Below, in pieces: positions 11,247 to 21,114 of a stretch of 64,000 nt of DNA. The stretch comes from Tupaia tana (lineage: Eukaryota > Chordata > Mammalia > Scandentia > Tupaiidae), in the NCBI GenBank assembly GCA_026018925.1, contig JAKSZU010000006.1, positions 128,107,592 to 128,171,591 of the forward strand, written 5' to 3'. Both the position numbers and the translations under genes were made by a program. The notes below the pieces were generated by a model. That model did no database searches. It worked only from the letters and a program-made list of their open reading frames with translations, and was not told the origin of the DNA. How positions within the stretch are numbered: position 1 is the first letter of the stretch; every line of letters starts with the position of its first letter.

Positions 11247-11487
11247 TGGAACACACTTTTCGAGGTACTCTTTTCAGCTTTGAACCAACCATGGTTTTTC
11301 CAGTTTCTTTTTTGGCTACCTTTTTATTTTGATTAGGTTTAGGGAAAAGGTTTTTTTTTTTTTTTTTCATAGATTATAGTAACGCTCAATTAAGGGAGAT
11401 ACACCTTTGTTAAAAATGAAAGGAAAGGTAAAAAAGGTACAGATTTCAGGATTGAATTTATATGGAAAGGTTGTAAGGAATCAGTTA

Positions 11488-11710
11488 ATTTAATTTGCTA
11501 TAAGGGTACATGTACTGTCAGAGAGAGAGTAAAAAATAAAAAAGTACCCCCAGTGTTTGACTTTATTGCTGTTCCTTCTCCACTCTTCTCTTGTGATTTT
11601 AGGCATGCATGCACATATGCCTGGCATGTTCCCTAAGTTGCCAGGTCTCAAACCACACAGTTGGCCATGTGAGATCCAGCCTCCTTAACCACCATACCAC
11701 AGGTTGGCCT
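11488..11710 (-). repeat. Older long tRNA-SINE
   Basis: GCTATAAGGGTACATGTACT end; head ends CATACCACAGGTTGGCC. Confidence 0.72.
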
Positions 11711-11896
11711 GAAATTAGTTTCCTTTTAATAAATAGAATGATGACTTTGTTGGGCCAGCCAGGAAAGCTTGTGTCCAGGCTGGGTTACAACCCAAACAAG
11801 GGTATTTACTATGTGTAGTACTTTTTACTGGATATTGGAGGAGATAGGAAGACAAATGCTTCCCACTTCATTTGTCTTTCCATTTCCATTAAACTT

Positions 11897-12080
11897 TTTT
11901 TCAAGAATTATTTTATTTAACTTTATTTATTTATTTTAATTTGATCAGAGGAACAGAGAGTGAAAGAACAAGAGAGAGAGAGAGAAGGTGAGAAAGCAAG
12001 CTGCCAGGTCCAGAATTTGAACCATGGTCAGTAATGTGGGAGTCTGGCGGCCCTAACAGCCACGCCACCTACTGGCCTCC
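11897..12080 (-). repeat. Short tRNA-SINE
   Basis: TTTATTTTAATTTGATCAGA junction with a GA-rich insert. Head ends CCACCTACTGGCC. Confidence 0.86.
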
Positions 12081-12179
12081 TGCCATTAGATCTTTAATTC
12101 TAAGGTGTAGGTTTTGGCATAGTTCCTTGCAGAAAAATTTCATTGATGAATGTGAACAGAGTTAAAGATTCATACCTTG

Positions 12180-12470
12180 CCTATTTATTGCTGTGTAACA
12201 AATTTCCCCAAAATATAGCAACCGAAAGGCTCAGTATTGTATTGGGTTGCAGTGAAGATATTAGCTAGTCTGTAGTCAACTAAAGACTTGAATGGCTGGA
12301 AGTGCAATTCCAGGATGGCTCACCTAGGTAGTTCTTGGGCAGGAGGTCTCAATTAACTTACCAACTCAATATCTCCATAGAGCTCTTTGTGCACTCTCTT
12401 GATGTAGGAGCTGGTTTCCCTAAGAGCAGGTGATCTGAGAGAGCAAGGAAGAAGCTACAGTATTCTCCTT
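12180..12470 (+). repeat. Ancient interspersed repeat, family unsure
   Basis: TTATTGCTGTGTAACAAATT then CCCCAAAATATAGCAACCG matches a familiar ancient placental repeat (CATAACAAATTACCCCAAA type). I cannot name the family with confidence. It shares that origin with 24571-24870. Confidence 0.5.
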
Positions 12471-12696
12471 TTAGTTTTGTTATAAGGTGCATACTCTGGC
12501 AGGTGGTGAAGGTGAGAAATCACTCCCCAGGGAGGATGATTGGCTACAGTCCCTTCTCTATTCTCTTTTCAGGATTTTGAGCACGCACACACAAGTGCCT
12601 AGTGTGTTTTTTAAGCCACTGGACCCAGGACTTAAATTGCATTATTAGCCATCTGGGACCCAGCTGCCTTAATCTCCATGCCAACACCTCGTCCCA
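12470..12696 (-). repeat. Older long tRNA-SINE
   Basis: GTTATAAGGTGCATACTCTG end and degraded head ATGCCAACACCTCGTCCC. Confidence 0.7.
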
Positions 12697-12703
12697 CAAT
12701 ACC

Positions 12704-12848
12704 TTTTTTTTAAAGAATTACTTAATTTAACTTTTAATTTTAGTTTGACCAGAGAAGGACAGAAGGAGAGAAAATGAGAAAGGAAGCCATCAGATCCAGA
12801 GAACCATGTGGGAGTCCAGCACCTTTAACATGCCACCTGCCAGCCCCC
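12704..12848 (-). repeat. Short tRNA-SINE, internally deleted
   Basis: The head has lost bases around the B box (CATCAGATCCAGAGAACCAT). Confidence 0.8.
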
Positions 12849-12971
12849 CAACAATGCCTTTTTATAACCCGAATGTACTGGTTCATATTTTCTTCCTCAT
12901 ACAGCTTGTGCCAGACAGCGTTTTCCTATTTCTCTCTCTGTGTGTCTTTCTCTCTTTTTTGTTTTTCTTAA

Positions 12972-13107
12972 AGGTTTTTGCCATAGGGTGTATGGTCTCA
13001 CCAGAGAGAAAGATACGCAGAGAAAGGGAGAGGGAAAGTGAGAAATCACTCCCCAAGGGGGTTGGCTGTGTCATAATTCCTTCTCCACCATTCTCCTCAG
13101 TGTGATT
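12972..13107 (-). repeat. Long tRNA-SINE, 3' half of a split copy
   Basis: Continues at 13383-13476 after a younger insertion. The sequence reads on across the break. Confidence 0.85.
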
Positions 13108-13378
13108 TTTTTTTTTTTTTTTTTTGAGAGGTTTTTCGCTATAGGGCGCGTGTGCTCACCAGACAGACAGAGAGAGACATAGAGACAGAAAGCGAGAAAT
13201 CACCCCCCCAGGGGGGATGGTCACGCCGCAATCCCTTCTCCTCCATTCTCCTCTCGGGATCTTGGGCACGCACGCACACGCGCCCGGCGTGAGTTGTAAG
13301 CCACCGGGTCCGAGACGCGAACCGCGGTCGACTACGTGGGAGTCCAGCGACATAGCCATTACGCTAACTGCTGGTTCC
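13108..13378 (-). repeat. Long tRNA-SINE nested in an older copy
   Basis: CTCCTCAGTGTGATTTTT flanks both sides. CpGs, CTATAG acceptor-like and GGCGTGAGTT donor-like motifs are all intact. Confidence 0.93.
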
Positions 13379-13382
13379 CTCC

Positions 13383-13476
13383 TCAGTGTGATTTTTGAGC
13401 CACCAGGTCTGGGACGTGAACTGTGGTTGGCCCTGTGGAGTCCAGGAACGTAACCAGTACGCCATCTTCTGGCCCT
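13383..13476 (-). repeat. Long tRNA-SINE, head half of a split copy
   Basis: GAGCCACCAGGTCTGGGACG through GCCATCTTCTGGCCC completes the element begun at 12972. Confidence 0.85.
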
Positions 13477-13574
13477 GCTATTTTTCTTCTTTTTCATACT
13501 GTGTGATATATGAAAATTGCTTCAAATTTCTGTCAACTGAGACTACCCTCTAAAATCCATTGAAGAGCTTTTTT

Positions 13575-13635
13575 TTAGAAAAAAAAGAATTATTTTATTC
13601 AATTTTATTTTTTTAATTTGACCAGAGAAGGACAG

Positions 13636-13674
<39 letters not shown>

Positions 13675-13773
13675 AAGAGTGAGAAAGCAAGCCATCACCA
13701 GGCCTGGGACTCAAACCATGGTTGGCCATGTGAGATTCCAGTGCCCTCAACCACCACACCACCTGCTGGCCCC
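13575..13773 (-). repeat. Short tRNA-SINE
   Basis: Contains a (GA)n run at about 13638-13671. Confidence 0.87.
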
Positions 13774-13775
13774 TG

Positions 13776-13810
<35 letters not shown>

Positions 13811-13834
13811 TTTTTTAAAAAGACTTTTTTTATT

Positions 13835-14090
13835 GGGACCAGCAGTTAGCGTAATGGCTATGTCGCTGGACTCCCACATAGTCGACCGCGGTTCGAGTCC
13901 CAGACCTGGTGGCTTAAACTCACGCCTGCGCGTGCGTGCCCAAGATCCCGAGAGGAGAATGGAGGAGAGGGGATTGCGGCGTGGCCATCCCCCCTGGGGG
14001 ATGATTTCCGGCTTTCTGTCTCTGTTTCTCTTTGTCTGTCTGGCGAGCGCACACGCCCTATAGCAAAAACCTCTCCCCCCCCCCCCAAAA
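13835..14090 (+). repeat. Long tRNA-SINE, young
   Basis: A 14-base C run replaces part of the junction before the A tail. Flanks share AAAAGACTTT and TATT. Confidence 0.9.
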
Positions 14091-14096
14091 AAAAAG

Positions 14097-14242
14097 ACTT
14101 TATTTATTTAAATTTGATCAGAGAAGGGATAGAGTGAGGGGGGGGGGGGATGAGAAAAGAAGTTGCCAGATCCAGAACTTGAACCACCGTCAACCATGTG
14201 GGAAGTCCAGCAGCCCTTAACCATCATGCCACCAGCAGGTGG
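14097..14242 (-). repeat. Short tRNA-SINE
   Basis: Contains a G9 run at about 14140 and ends GCCACCAGCAGGTGGCTCC. Confidence 0.75.
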
Positions 14243-14416
14243 CTCCTGTTCTGGCCTTCTTAAAATGGCTTTAATGTGTCTTTTTAATTCCTCTGTTTGT
14301 ATCCTTCCCCTTTCGTGGCTCTGTTCTGTAAGTGGAGGTCACATAGAATATTGTAGTGTGAAGAGCTTGTATAAAACCTGAAATCAATGACAATTCAATT
14401 ATTATTATTATTTTTT

Positions 14417-14653
14417 TGTCCCCCAGAGAGATTTTTGTTATAGGGCATGACACCAGAGAGACAGAAAGTGAGAAATCACCCAGGGGGGAGGGAGGGTTGG
14501 CCACATCTCAATCCTATCTTCTCCGTTTTTCTCTCAGGATTTTGGACACACACATACGCGCCCAGCATGGGTTTTAAGCCACTGGGTCTGGGACTTGAAC
14601 AGTGATTGGCTACATGGGAGTTAAGTTACGTAATCATGCCATTTGTTGTTCCC
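14417..14653 (-). repeat. Long tRNA-SINE, diverged
   Basis: GTTATAGGGCATGACACC end; head ends CATGCCATTTGTTGTTCCC. Confidence 0.82.
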
Positions 14654-15600
14654 AACAATTCAATTCTTAATATTGTAACCTATATTATGATTTTGAGTAA
14701 TATCTTTGAGTCTTAGTACCTTGACTACTATATAGGGTTACACATACTGGGAAAATGTTTAAAGGTTCAAATAAAATCAGTTCTGTTAACGACATCTGCA
14801 CTATTCTAAAGAATCCATGTTACAGGAATACTTGCTTTGTCTTACTTATTGTAGAATGGAATTTTTGGAAGCTGGTACAGTTTTACTCATTTAGGTTTGT
14901 AGGGCTTACAGTATCTTGACTGTGGCAAGTACTCAATTATTAGCATTACGTTAAATACGGACAATAGGATTTATTGAACATCTTACTTTAACAGTTTATC
15001 TGTTAAAGGGAGACAATAATAGTTTCTGTAAGATAGTTATGTAGATTACGTGTGAAGTATTTGGCCCACAGCTAATTAAGAATTTATTGTGTGATAGATT
15101 CTACAGATGTGTGTAATGAGTCCCCACTATTCTTGGTGCAGGAGATACAGCAATCTGTAAAACAAAGCTCCGATCTCATGGGTAGTGGAGGGAGAGACTG
15201 AACAAATGAACTGATACTAGCTAGTACTGAGGTACAGCCATTATGGTTACAAAGCAGTGTAAGATCTGGAATGCAAAAGCAGTACTATGCCAAGTGTTAA
15301 AGGTAATGGCAAGTTTCTGCAGATGAATTCTGCAGAAACTTGCAAAAGAATATTGTAGACTGAAATGTTTTGTTATAAAATCTACATTATAATAACATAT
15401 TCCTATTTTATTTGGTCCTAAAAGGGCTTACAGTATCTTTTATTTTTATTTTCAACATGTAGGTGAACGTAGTTATTTATTGTTCATAGAAAGCTGTAGA
15501 ATATGTTTTCCAGGGATGGTCATGGATTTGCAGTGATTTAACCGCAAATTGAGTTAATTTTTGTGACTAATAGTTTGCATTTGTAAAACTACTAATTACA
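14654..15600. repeat. SINE-free intron with L2/MIR-like traces
   Basis: GCAAGTACTCAATTATTAG near 14925 and GGAGATACAGCAATCTGTAA near 15142 resemble L2 3'-end sequence. The perfect inverted repeat at 15309-15343 lies here. The rest looks unique. Confidence 0.45.
15309..15343. repeat. Perfect 14-bp inverted repeat, 7-base loop
   Basis: GCAAGTTTCTGCAG (15309-15322), loop ATGAATT, then CTGCAGAAACTTGC (15330-15343). No mismatch. Not part of a repeat I recognise. Confidence 0.95.
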
Positions 15601-15721
15601 GGGCCAGCAAGTGGCATAGTGGTTGAGGGTGCTGGACTCCCATATGGCTGACCGTGGTTTGTGTCCCTGTCGACTTGCTTTCTCACCCCCCCCCCCCCCG
15701 TAATATTAAAAAATAAAGAAA
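15601..15721 (+). repeat. Short tRNA-SINE with C run
   Basis: GGGCCAGCAAGTGGCATAGT head. The CT stretch has become a run of about 14 Cs. Confidence 0.82.
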
Positions 15722-15724
15722 TAT

Positions 15725-15990
15725 GGGACCAGCAGTTAGTGTAATGGCTATGTCGCTGGACTCCCACGTAGTCGACCGTGGTTCAAGTCCCGGACCCGGT
15801 GGCTTAAACTCATGCCGGGCGCGTGTGCGTGCGTGCCCAAGATGCCAAGAGGAGAATGGAGGAGAAGGGATTGTGGCGTGGCCATCCCCCCTGGGGGGTG
15901 ATTTCCTCCTTTCTGTCTCTCTGTCTGTCTCTGTCTGTCTGGCGAGCGCACGCGCTCTATAGCAAAAACTTCTCCAAAAAAAAAAAAAGA
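15725..15990 (+). repeat. Long tRNA-SINE, young
   Basis: Head starts GGGACCAGCAGTTAGTGTAA. Near consensus, with an A12 tail. Confidence 0.93.
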
Positions 15991-16029
15991 AAGAAAATTA
16001 AAATAATTCTTTAAAAATACCCTATTAAT

Positions 16030-16300
16030 GGGACCAGCAGTTAGCGTAATGGCTATGTCGCTGGACTCCCACGTAGTCGACCGCGGTTCGAGTCCCGGAC
16101 CCGGCGGCTTAGACTCACGCCGGGCGCGTGTGCGTGCGTGCCCAAGATCCCGAGAGGAGAATGGAGGAGAAGGGATTGCGGCGTGGCCATCCCCCCTGGG
16201 GGGTGATTTCCTGCTTTCTATCTCTCTGTCTCTCTCTGTCTGTCTGGCGAGCGCACGCGCCCTATAGCAAAAACCTCTCCAAAAAAAAAAAAAAAAAAAA
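16030..16300 (+). repeat. Long tRNA-SINE, best reference copy
   Basis: A box TAGCGTAATGG (16042-16052), B box GGTTCGAGTCC (16085-16095), anticodon-like loop CTCCCAC (16066-16072). Body stem arms GGGCGCGTGTGC (16122-16133) and GCGCACGCGCCC (16251-16262). Perfect 17-bp duplication AAAATACCCTATTAATG at 16014-16030 and 16301-16317. Confidence 0.96.
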
Positions 16301-16317
16301 AAAATACCCTATTAATG

Positions 16318-16805
16318 ACATTGGTCTTAAGGACTAATTGGACTGTTTGGGTCATGGGTAGGTGATCACATGATTGAACGTTTATGCTGATGATTAGCAT
16401 TGTGCCTGCTGTAGTGATGAGAAAGAAATGTGATGGTCTGTCCCCAGATAGTTCATTTTAAAGAAATAATTATATTATTTTCATTATCCTGTTAAGTTGT
16501 GACACAAGGCATTAAAATTAGAACTGGTTAGCACTGTATAGTCAGTGACTGAGGATTTGGTGGATGGGGAGACTGGGTTTTAGGTTTTGGTAAATGATGA
16601 AGATAGAAAGCTATAAAGGCTAATTGAAACATAACAGGCAGGAATGAATGAGCTTAGCACCTTTAGGAGGATGCCTGCCTAGACCTGAGAATCCACTTGC
16701 CACTGCAAAGTAAGAATTAATGTCCAAAGTGGGGCCTTTTGTGCCAATACAAATGTGCACATCTTTCTCAGTATAGGTTTCTGAATAAAATTCTTTTGGC
16801 TCTCT
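16318..16805. other. Intron 1, no feature seen
   Basis: Unique-looking sequence between two long SINEs. No repeat or motif supported. Confidence 0.45.
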
Positions 16806-16810
16806 CCAAC

Positions 16811-17058
16811 TTTTTTTTTTTTTTTTGGGAGAGGTTTTTGCTATAGGGCACATGCACTCGTCAGAGAGACAGAGAGATAGAAAATGAGAAGTCATCCCCT
16901 GGGGGGATGGCCACGCTGCAATCCCTTGTCCTCCATTCTCCTCTTGGGATCTTGGGCACATGCGCCTGGCATGAGTTTAAGCCACCGGGTCTGGGACTCG
17001 AACCGTGGTTGACTACATGGGAGTTCAGCGACATAGCCATTACGCTAACTGCTGGTCC
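16811..17058 (-). repeat. Long tRNA-SINE
   Basis: CTCTCCAACTT occurs at both flanks. Donor-like site decayed to GGCATGAGT. Confidence 0.92.
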
Positions 17059-17089
17059 CTCTCTCCAACTTCTGACTTTGTAAGTCCTA

Positions 17090-17325
17090 ATCATTTTCAG
17101 GTCTTACCCTGGACATTTTCTCAGGCAGTCCAGCCCTGACTCTTGCTTATACATACTGCCAGGGCTCTAAATTCTTCATTGCTTTTATTACTTCATTGCT
17201 TTTATTATTGAGTAATTGCTTGCAGCTCATCCCTTTTGTTAGTGTGCATCCTCTCTCTGAGACTAGGAACCATGTCTTATCTATTTGTAATATCTGGTAC
17301 AGTGCTTGACACACATTGTAGTTTT
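17090..17325 (+). repeat. L2/MIR-like 3' end
   Basis: GAGACTAGGAACCATGTCTT and GTACAGTGCTTGACACACAT follow the L2 3'-end pattern. It also holds a direct repeat of a 17-bp CTTCATTGCTTTTATTA unit near 17175. Confidence 0.6.
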
Positions 17326-17370
17326 TTTCTTTTTCTTCTTCTTCTGTTTTTTTTTTTTTTTTTTTTTTTA

Positions 17371-17537
17371 TTTTTAAATTTTATGCCATAGGGAGTTTGT
17401 GTTCACCAGAGACAGATTTAGGGAAAGGGAGAAATCACTCCTTCTCCCTGAAGGGGATGGCCATGCTGTAGTCTCTTCTCTTCCATTCACCTCTTGGGAT
17501 TTTGGCTGTGCATGTACACACGTCTGGCATGATTTTC
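17371..17537 (-). repeat. Older long tRNA-SINE, 3' half of a split copy
   Basis: Continues after the insertion, at 17803. The break lies in TGGCATGATTTTC, duplicated on both sides. Confidence 0.82.
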
Positions 17538-17802
17538 TTTTCTTTTTTTTGGAGAGGTTTTTGCTATACGGCGCGTGCGCTCGCCAGACAGACAGAGAGA
17601 GACAGAGAGATAGAAAGCAAGAAATCACCCCCCAGGGGGGATGACCACGCCGCAATCCCTTCTCCTCCATTCTCCTCTTGGGATCTTGGGCACGCACGCC
17701 CACGCGCCTGGCGTGAGTTTAAGCCACCGGGTCCGGGACGTGAACTGCGGTCGACTACATGGGAGTCCAGTGACATAGCCATTACGCTAACTGCTGGTCC
17801 CT
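17538..17802 (-). repeat. Long tRNA-SINE nested in an older copy
   Basis: TGGCATGATTTTC duplicated at the ends. Donor-like GGCGTGAGTT is intact, but the acceptor-like site is CTATAC. Confidence 0.92.
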
Positions 17803-17951
17803 GGCATGATTTTCAAGCTGGTGGGTCTGGGACATGTACCGTGCAGTCATACATGCCCAGCGAGAGTTTTAAGCCTCTGGGTCCTGGACTCAATTCGTGG
17901 TCTACTTTGTGGAAGTTCAGCGATGTAACCATTATACCATCTGCTGGTCCC
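17803..17951 (-). repeat. Older long tRNA-SINE heads, mosaic
   Basis: One body-to-head stretch stops at GTGCAGTCATAC and a second begins GCCCAGCGAGAGTTTTAAGC, so this looks like parts of two older copies. Confidence 0.65.
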
Positions 17952-18231
17952 AGGCCTGGTATTCTTAAATACATTTTGGATGACTAGTTAAACTTATATT
18001 ATACAGGAGAATTAATATGTGGCCGAAGTAGAGAAGGAAAGTTTGGAAGCTGGAGGACCAGTTAGGTAGTAGGAGTAGAATAATGATCAACTAAAGGGAT
18101 TTGAGCCAAGGTAGATGTTGGAAGAGAGAAGTGTAATGTGTAGGAAGGTAAATCAAAGGAAAGAAAAACTAATTTCTTTGGTTTTCTGTGAGAAAAGTAT
18201 TGTTATTAAATTTGAATAAATTTTTTTCCTT

Positions 18232-18458
18232 TTCCTTTTTTTTTTTTTTTTTACTTCTCCCACAGCATAGAGAACGGCACCCTTAACAGGGTCTTGATGC
18301 CATGATCCACACTCTGCATCAGCCAGTCCTAGATCATGGGCAAGTGCATGCCTGGCATATGCAGGGAAGTCTCTGGATGCAAACCTGGATGGAACCTTCC
18401 CATGTGGGTCAACCTTTCAGAGCATTGCATTTCACCTCTGTGCCATTATCTGGCCCCA
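18232..18458 (-). repeat. Older SINE, diverged class
   Basis: AGCATAGAGAACGGCACCCT and TAGATCATGGGCAAGTGCAT are shared with copies at 51059, 52388 and 60604. Ends GCCATTATCTGGCCCC. Confidence 0.65.
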
Positions 18459-18486
18459 GAGTTAAAAAAAATTTTATTTTTAACTT

Positions 18487-18745
18487 TTTTTTTTTTTTTT
18501 TTGAGAGAGAGATTTTGCTATAGGGCATGTGTGCTTATGGGTGAGACAGAGAGAGACAGAAAGTGAGGAATCATCCTCCCAGGAAGGAGGGCTATGCCAC
18601 AGTCTCTTTTCCTTCATTCTTTCAGAATTTTGGCCACACATGCACAGGCATTCGGTGAGTTTCAAGGGCATGGATCCAGGACTTAAATTGCGGTTGGCCA
18701 TGTGGGAGTCTGGTCACATAACCACTATGCCACCTGCTGGCTCCA
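18487..18745 (-). repeat. Long tRNA-SINE, diverged
   Basis: T18 run, GCTATAGGGCATGTGTGCTT, head end CACCTGCTGGCTCC. Confidence 0.85.
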
Positions 18746-18754
18746 ACCCAGGCT

Positions 18755-18929
18755 TTTTTTTTTTTTAAAGAATCTTTTTTTTAAAAAAAATCATTTATTT
18801 ATTTATTTTAATTTGACCAGAGAGGGGCACAGAGAGAAAGTGAGAAAGCAAGCTGCCAGGTCTGGGACTCAAACCATGGTCGGCCATGTGGTAGTCCAAT
18901 GTCCTTAGCCACCATTCCACCTGCCGGCC
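18755..18929 (-). repeat. Short tRNA-SINE
   Basis: AATTTGACCAGAGAGGGGCA junction and head end CACCTGCCGGCC. Confidence 0.87.
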
Positions 18930-18967
18930 TGCAAGTGGCATGGTGGTTAAGGAAGGACACTGGACAT
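18930..18967 (+). repeat. Short tRNA-SINE head fragment
   Basis: GCAAGTGGCATGGTGGTTAA survives, then the match stops near GGACACTGGACA. Confidence 0.6.
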
Positions 18968-19086
18968 TTTTTTTAATGAGGTTGTAATCGGAGTGATTTC
19001 CTTGTAATTTTTCCTAGATATACTTTCCGAGATATACTTGTCACTAAAATAAAGGGACATGTGGTAGTGAAAGAACATGAACCTTT

Positions 19087-19352
19087 TTTTTTTTTTCTTT
19101 TTGGAGAGGTTTTTTTTGCTATAGGGCACGTGCGCTCGCTAGGTAGACAGAGACAGAGATACAGAAAGCGAGAAATCACCCCCCAGGGGGGATGGCCACG
19201 CCGCAATCCCTCCTCCTCCATTCTCTTCTCGGGATCTTGGGCATGCACGCACACGTACCCAGCGTGAGTTTAAGCCACCGGGTCCGGGACTTGAACCGCG
19301 GTCAACTACGTGGGAGTCCAGCGACATAGCGATTACACTAACTGCTGGCCCC
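19087..19352 (-). repeat. Long tRNA-SINE, young
   Basis: AGAACATGAACCTTT duplicated at about 19072 and 19353. CTATAG and AGCGTGAGTT motifs intact. Confidence 0.94.
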
Positions 19353-19367
19353 AGAACATGAACCTTT

Positions 19368-19737
19368 CAATCCAAAAGGCTAGACTTAGTATAATTTAAC
19401 TTTTGAGATGTTTCCTTATTAGTAAAATCCTAATGTTGGGAGTTAGGGATGTATTTAATTCATAGCTACTTATTCTCCCATTTTCATGCATAGCAGTATT
19501 GGGAAAGAATAGTGTATAGTAATAGTGTACAGTACCATGGTTTTACTGGGTACTGCCTTGAGAAACTTTGACAGTTTTATTTTCCCGAACCTTAGATTGA
19601 TTCTCTTATAAAGGAGGGTTTTTGACAAAACAGTATAAAGTAATTTAGATCCTATATGTGAAAATTCTGTGTTCTTAAGTGTAAGTTAAACAGATAGATA
19701 ATATAGTCTATCCTTCAGATAAATCCAGAATCTGAAG
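19368..19737. other. Intron 1, no feature seen
   Basis: Unique-looking sequence upstream of the mariner-like element. Confidence 0.45.
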
Positions 19738-19739
19738 GG

Positions 19740-20222
19740 GTGTTCAAAAAGTTCATGGAGGGATCAGCAAATGGCGTGGTGGTTAAAGGTACTGGACTCC
19801 CACATGGCTGACCACATTCAAGTCCTGGACCTAGTGGCTTGCTTTCTCACTTTCCCTTTATTTGTCTCTGGCCAAATTAAAAAAATAACAATAATAATAA
19901 CAAATAAAGTTAAATATAATTCTTTAAAAAACAAGTTCATGGAAGACACTTCTGAAAAAGCTGCATAGATTTCAGAAATTTTTTTGCACCAAATAAACAA
20001 ATGCTAACTTGTTATAACATGTCTGAATTGCATCCAGTTTGAGGCACTGAGAAGGACAAGATAACAGTTTGATAACAATGTGAATTTTGCTAAAACAGGA
20101 GCAAGAACAAACATCAAAATAGTGGTGAAACATGGGTTGAACAATGGTGAAGTCGCTGATATTGTATGAAAACATTGTGGGACAATACCCTGAATAAATC
20201 AGCAGTTTACAAATGGCAGCTT
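19740..20222 (+). mobile_element. Mariner-like DNA transposon remnant
   Basis: GTTCAAAAAGTTCATGGA is the terminus. After the SINE, GAAATTTTTTTGCACCAAAT follows the MARNA/mariner-type pattern. No transposase frame survives. Confidence 0.6.
19760..19937 (+). repeat. Short tRNA-SINE inside the mariner-like element
   Basis: AAGTTCATGGA flanks both ends. Head GGATCAGCAAATGGCGTGGT, tail with ATAATAATAACAAATAAAG. Confidence 0.88.
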
Positions 20223-20239
20223 TCTCTCTTTTTTTACAG

Positions 20240-20498
20240 CTAGCTTTTAAAAAAAATTGCTATAGGGTATGTACGGTCCCCAGAGAGAGGGGAGTTGCGT
20301 GGAGGAGTGAGAAAGCAACCTCCGGGAGGGATGAATGGCCACTCCCTAGTCCCTTCTCCATTCTCTGAGGAATTTGGACGTGTCTGTGCATACACACATG
20401 CCTGGTGGAGTTTTCAAGATCCTGGTTCTGAGGCTTGAACCGTTCAGTCATCCACGTGGGATCCAGCTCCCTTAACAACCATGCTACCTGCTGACCTT
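20240..20498 (-). repeat. Older long tRNA-SINE
   Basis: TTGCTATAGGGTATGTACGG end; head end GCTACCTGCTGACCTT. Confidence 0.75.
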
Positions 20499-21112
20499 CC
20501 TTTGGTATTCTTACTTTTTTCTTTAGTAAACCTTCTGGTAGTGCCTTAATTAATCTCCCAAGTCAGCAAGCCAAGAGCACATTGCCATTTCAGTAGCTCT
20601 GTTCTCTACTAAAATAAGGTTATTCCCCATAAAATTCTTCCCTATGCACTGCCACACCTACACATACACAGCCACCACTACGACCTGAGGTAAAAACCAG
20701 ATCTTCTGAGCTAAAATGCGTCTTAATTTCTCCAGAAGTCTAATCGAGTCCAGAGTAGACTCTAGTCCAAGTAGCAGTGTGCTCTTACTTAGCTCACTTT
20801 AAGAAAGTGACAAGATAGTGTTGAAGATGACACCAGCAGCAGCAGACCCATCCATGTCACTTTGCAAGAAACAAATTAACTTGTTTATGCCCTAATTGAA
20901 GAGGATGAACAATTAACAATAGAAATAATAAACCAATAATACTATAGACCTCTCGTTTGGGTCAGATTACACAATTTTGACTGAAAAGTTACAGTTGAGC
21001 AACTTTCTGCTCTGTGGCCAGTGACTCCTGTGCCCAGATCAGCTACAAACAAGAACAGAACTTCCAGTAGACATTTTCAGCAAATGAGAGTGAGATCCCT
21101 GGTCGTTGTTAT
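20499..21112. other. SINE-free intron, unassigned
   Basis: Less AT-rich than its surroundings, with a CAGCAGCAGCAG run near 20842. It could be a decayed transposon, but I cannot assign a family. Confidence 0.35.
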
Positions 21113-21114
21113 TA

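Noticed and set aside
16030-16103. Genuine tRNA gene
   Set aside because: A and B boxes are good, but the 3' acceptor strand is missing, and a SINE body with A tail and target duplications follows.
17502-17987. A 161-codon ORF and dozens like it sharing words such as SPDRQRETERQK, AQDPERRMEEKGLRRGHPP and SLDSHVVDRGSSPGPGG
   Set aside because: They are the frames of the long tRNA-SINE, open by composition in both directions. The repeated 'protein family' is a repeat-DNA artefact.
20499-21112. Mariner transposase coding remnant
   Set aside because: It follows the mariner-like fragment, but I could not find transposase protein words in any frame.
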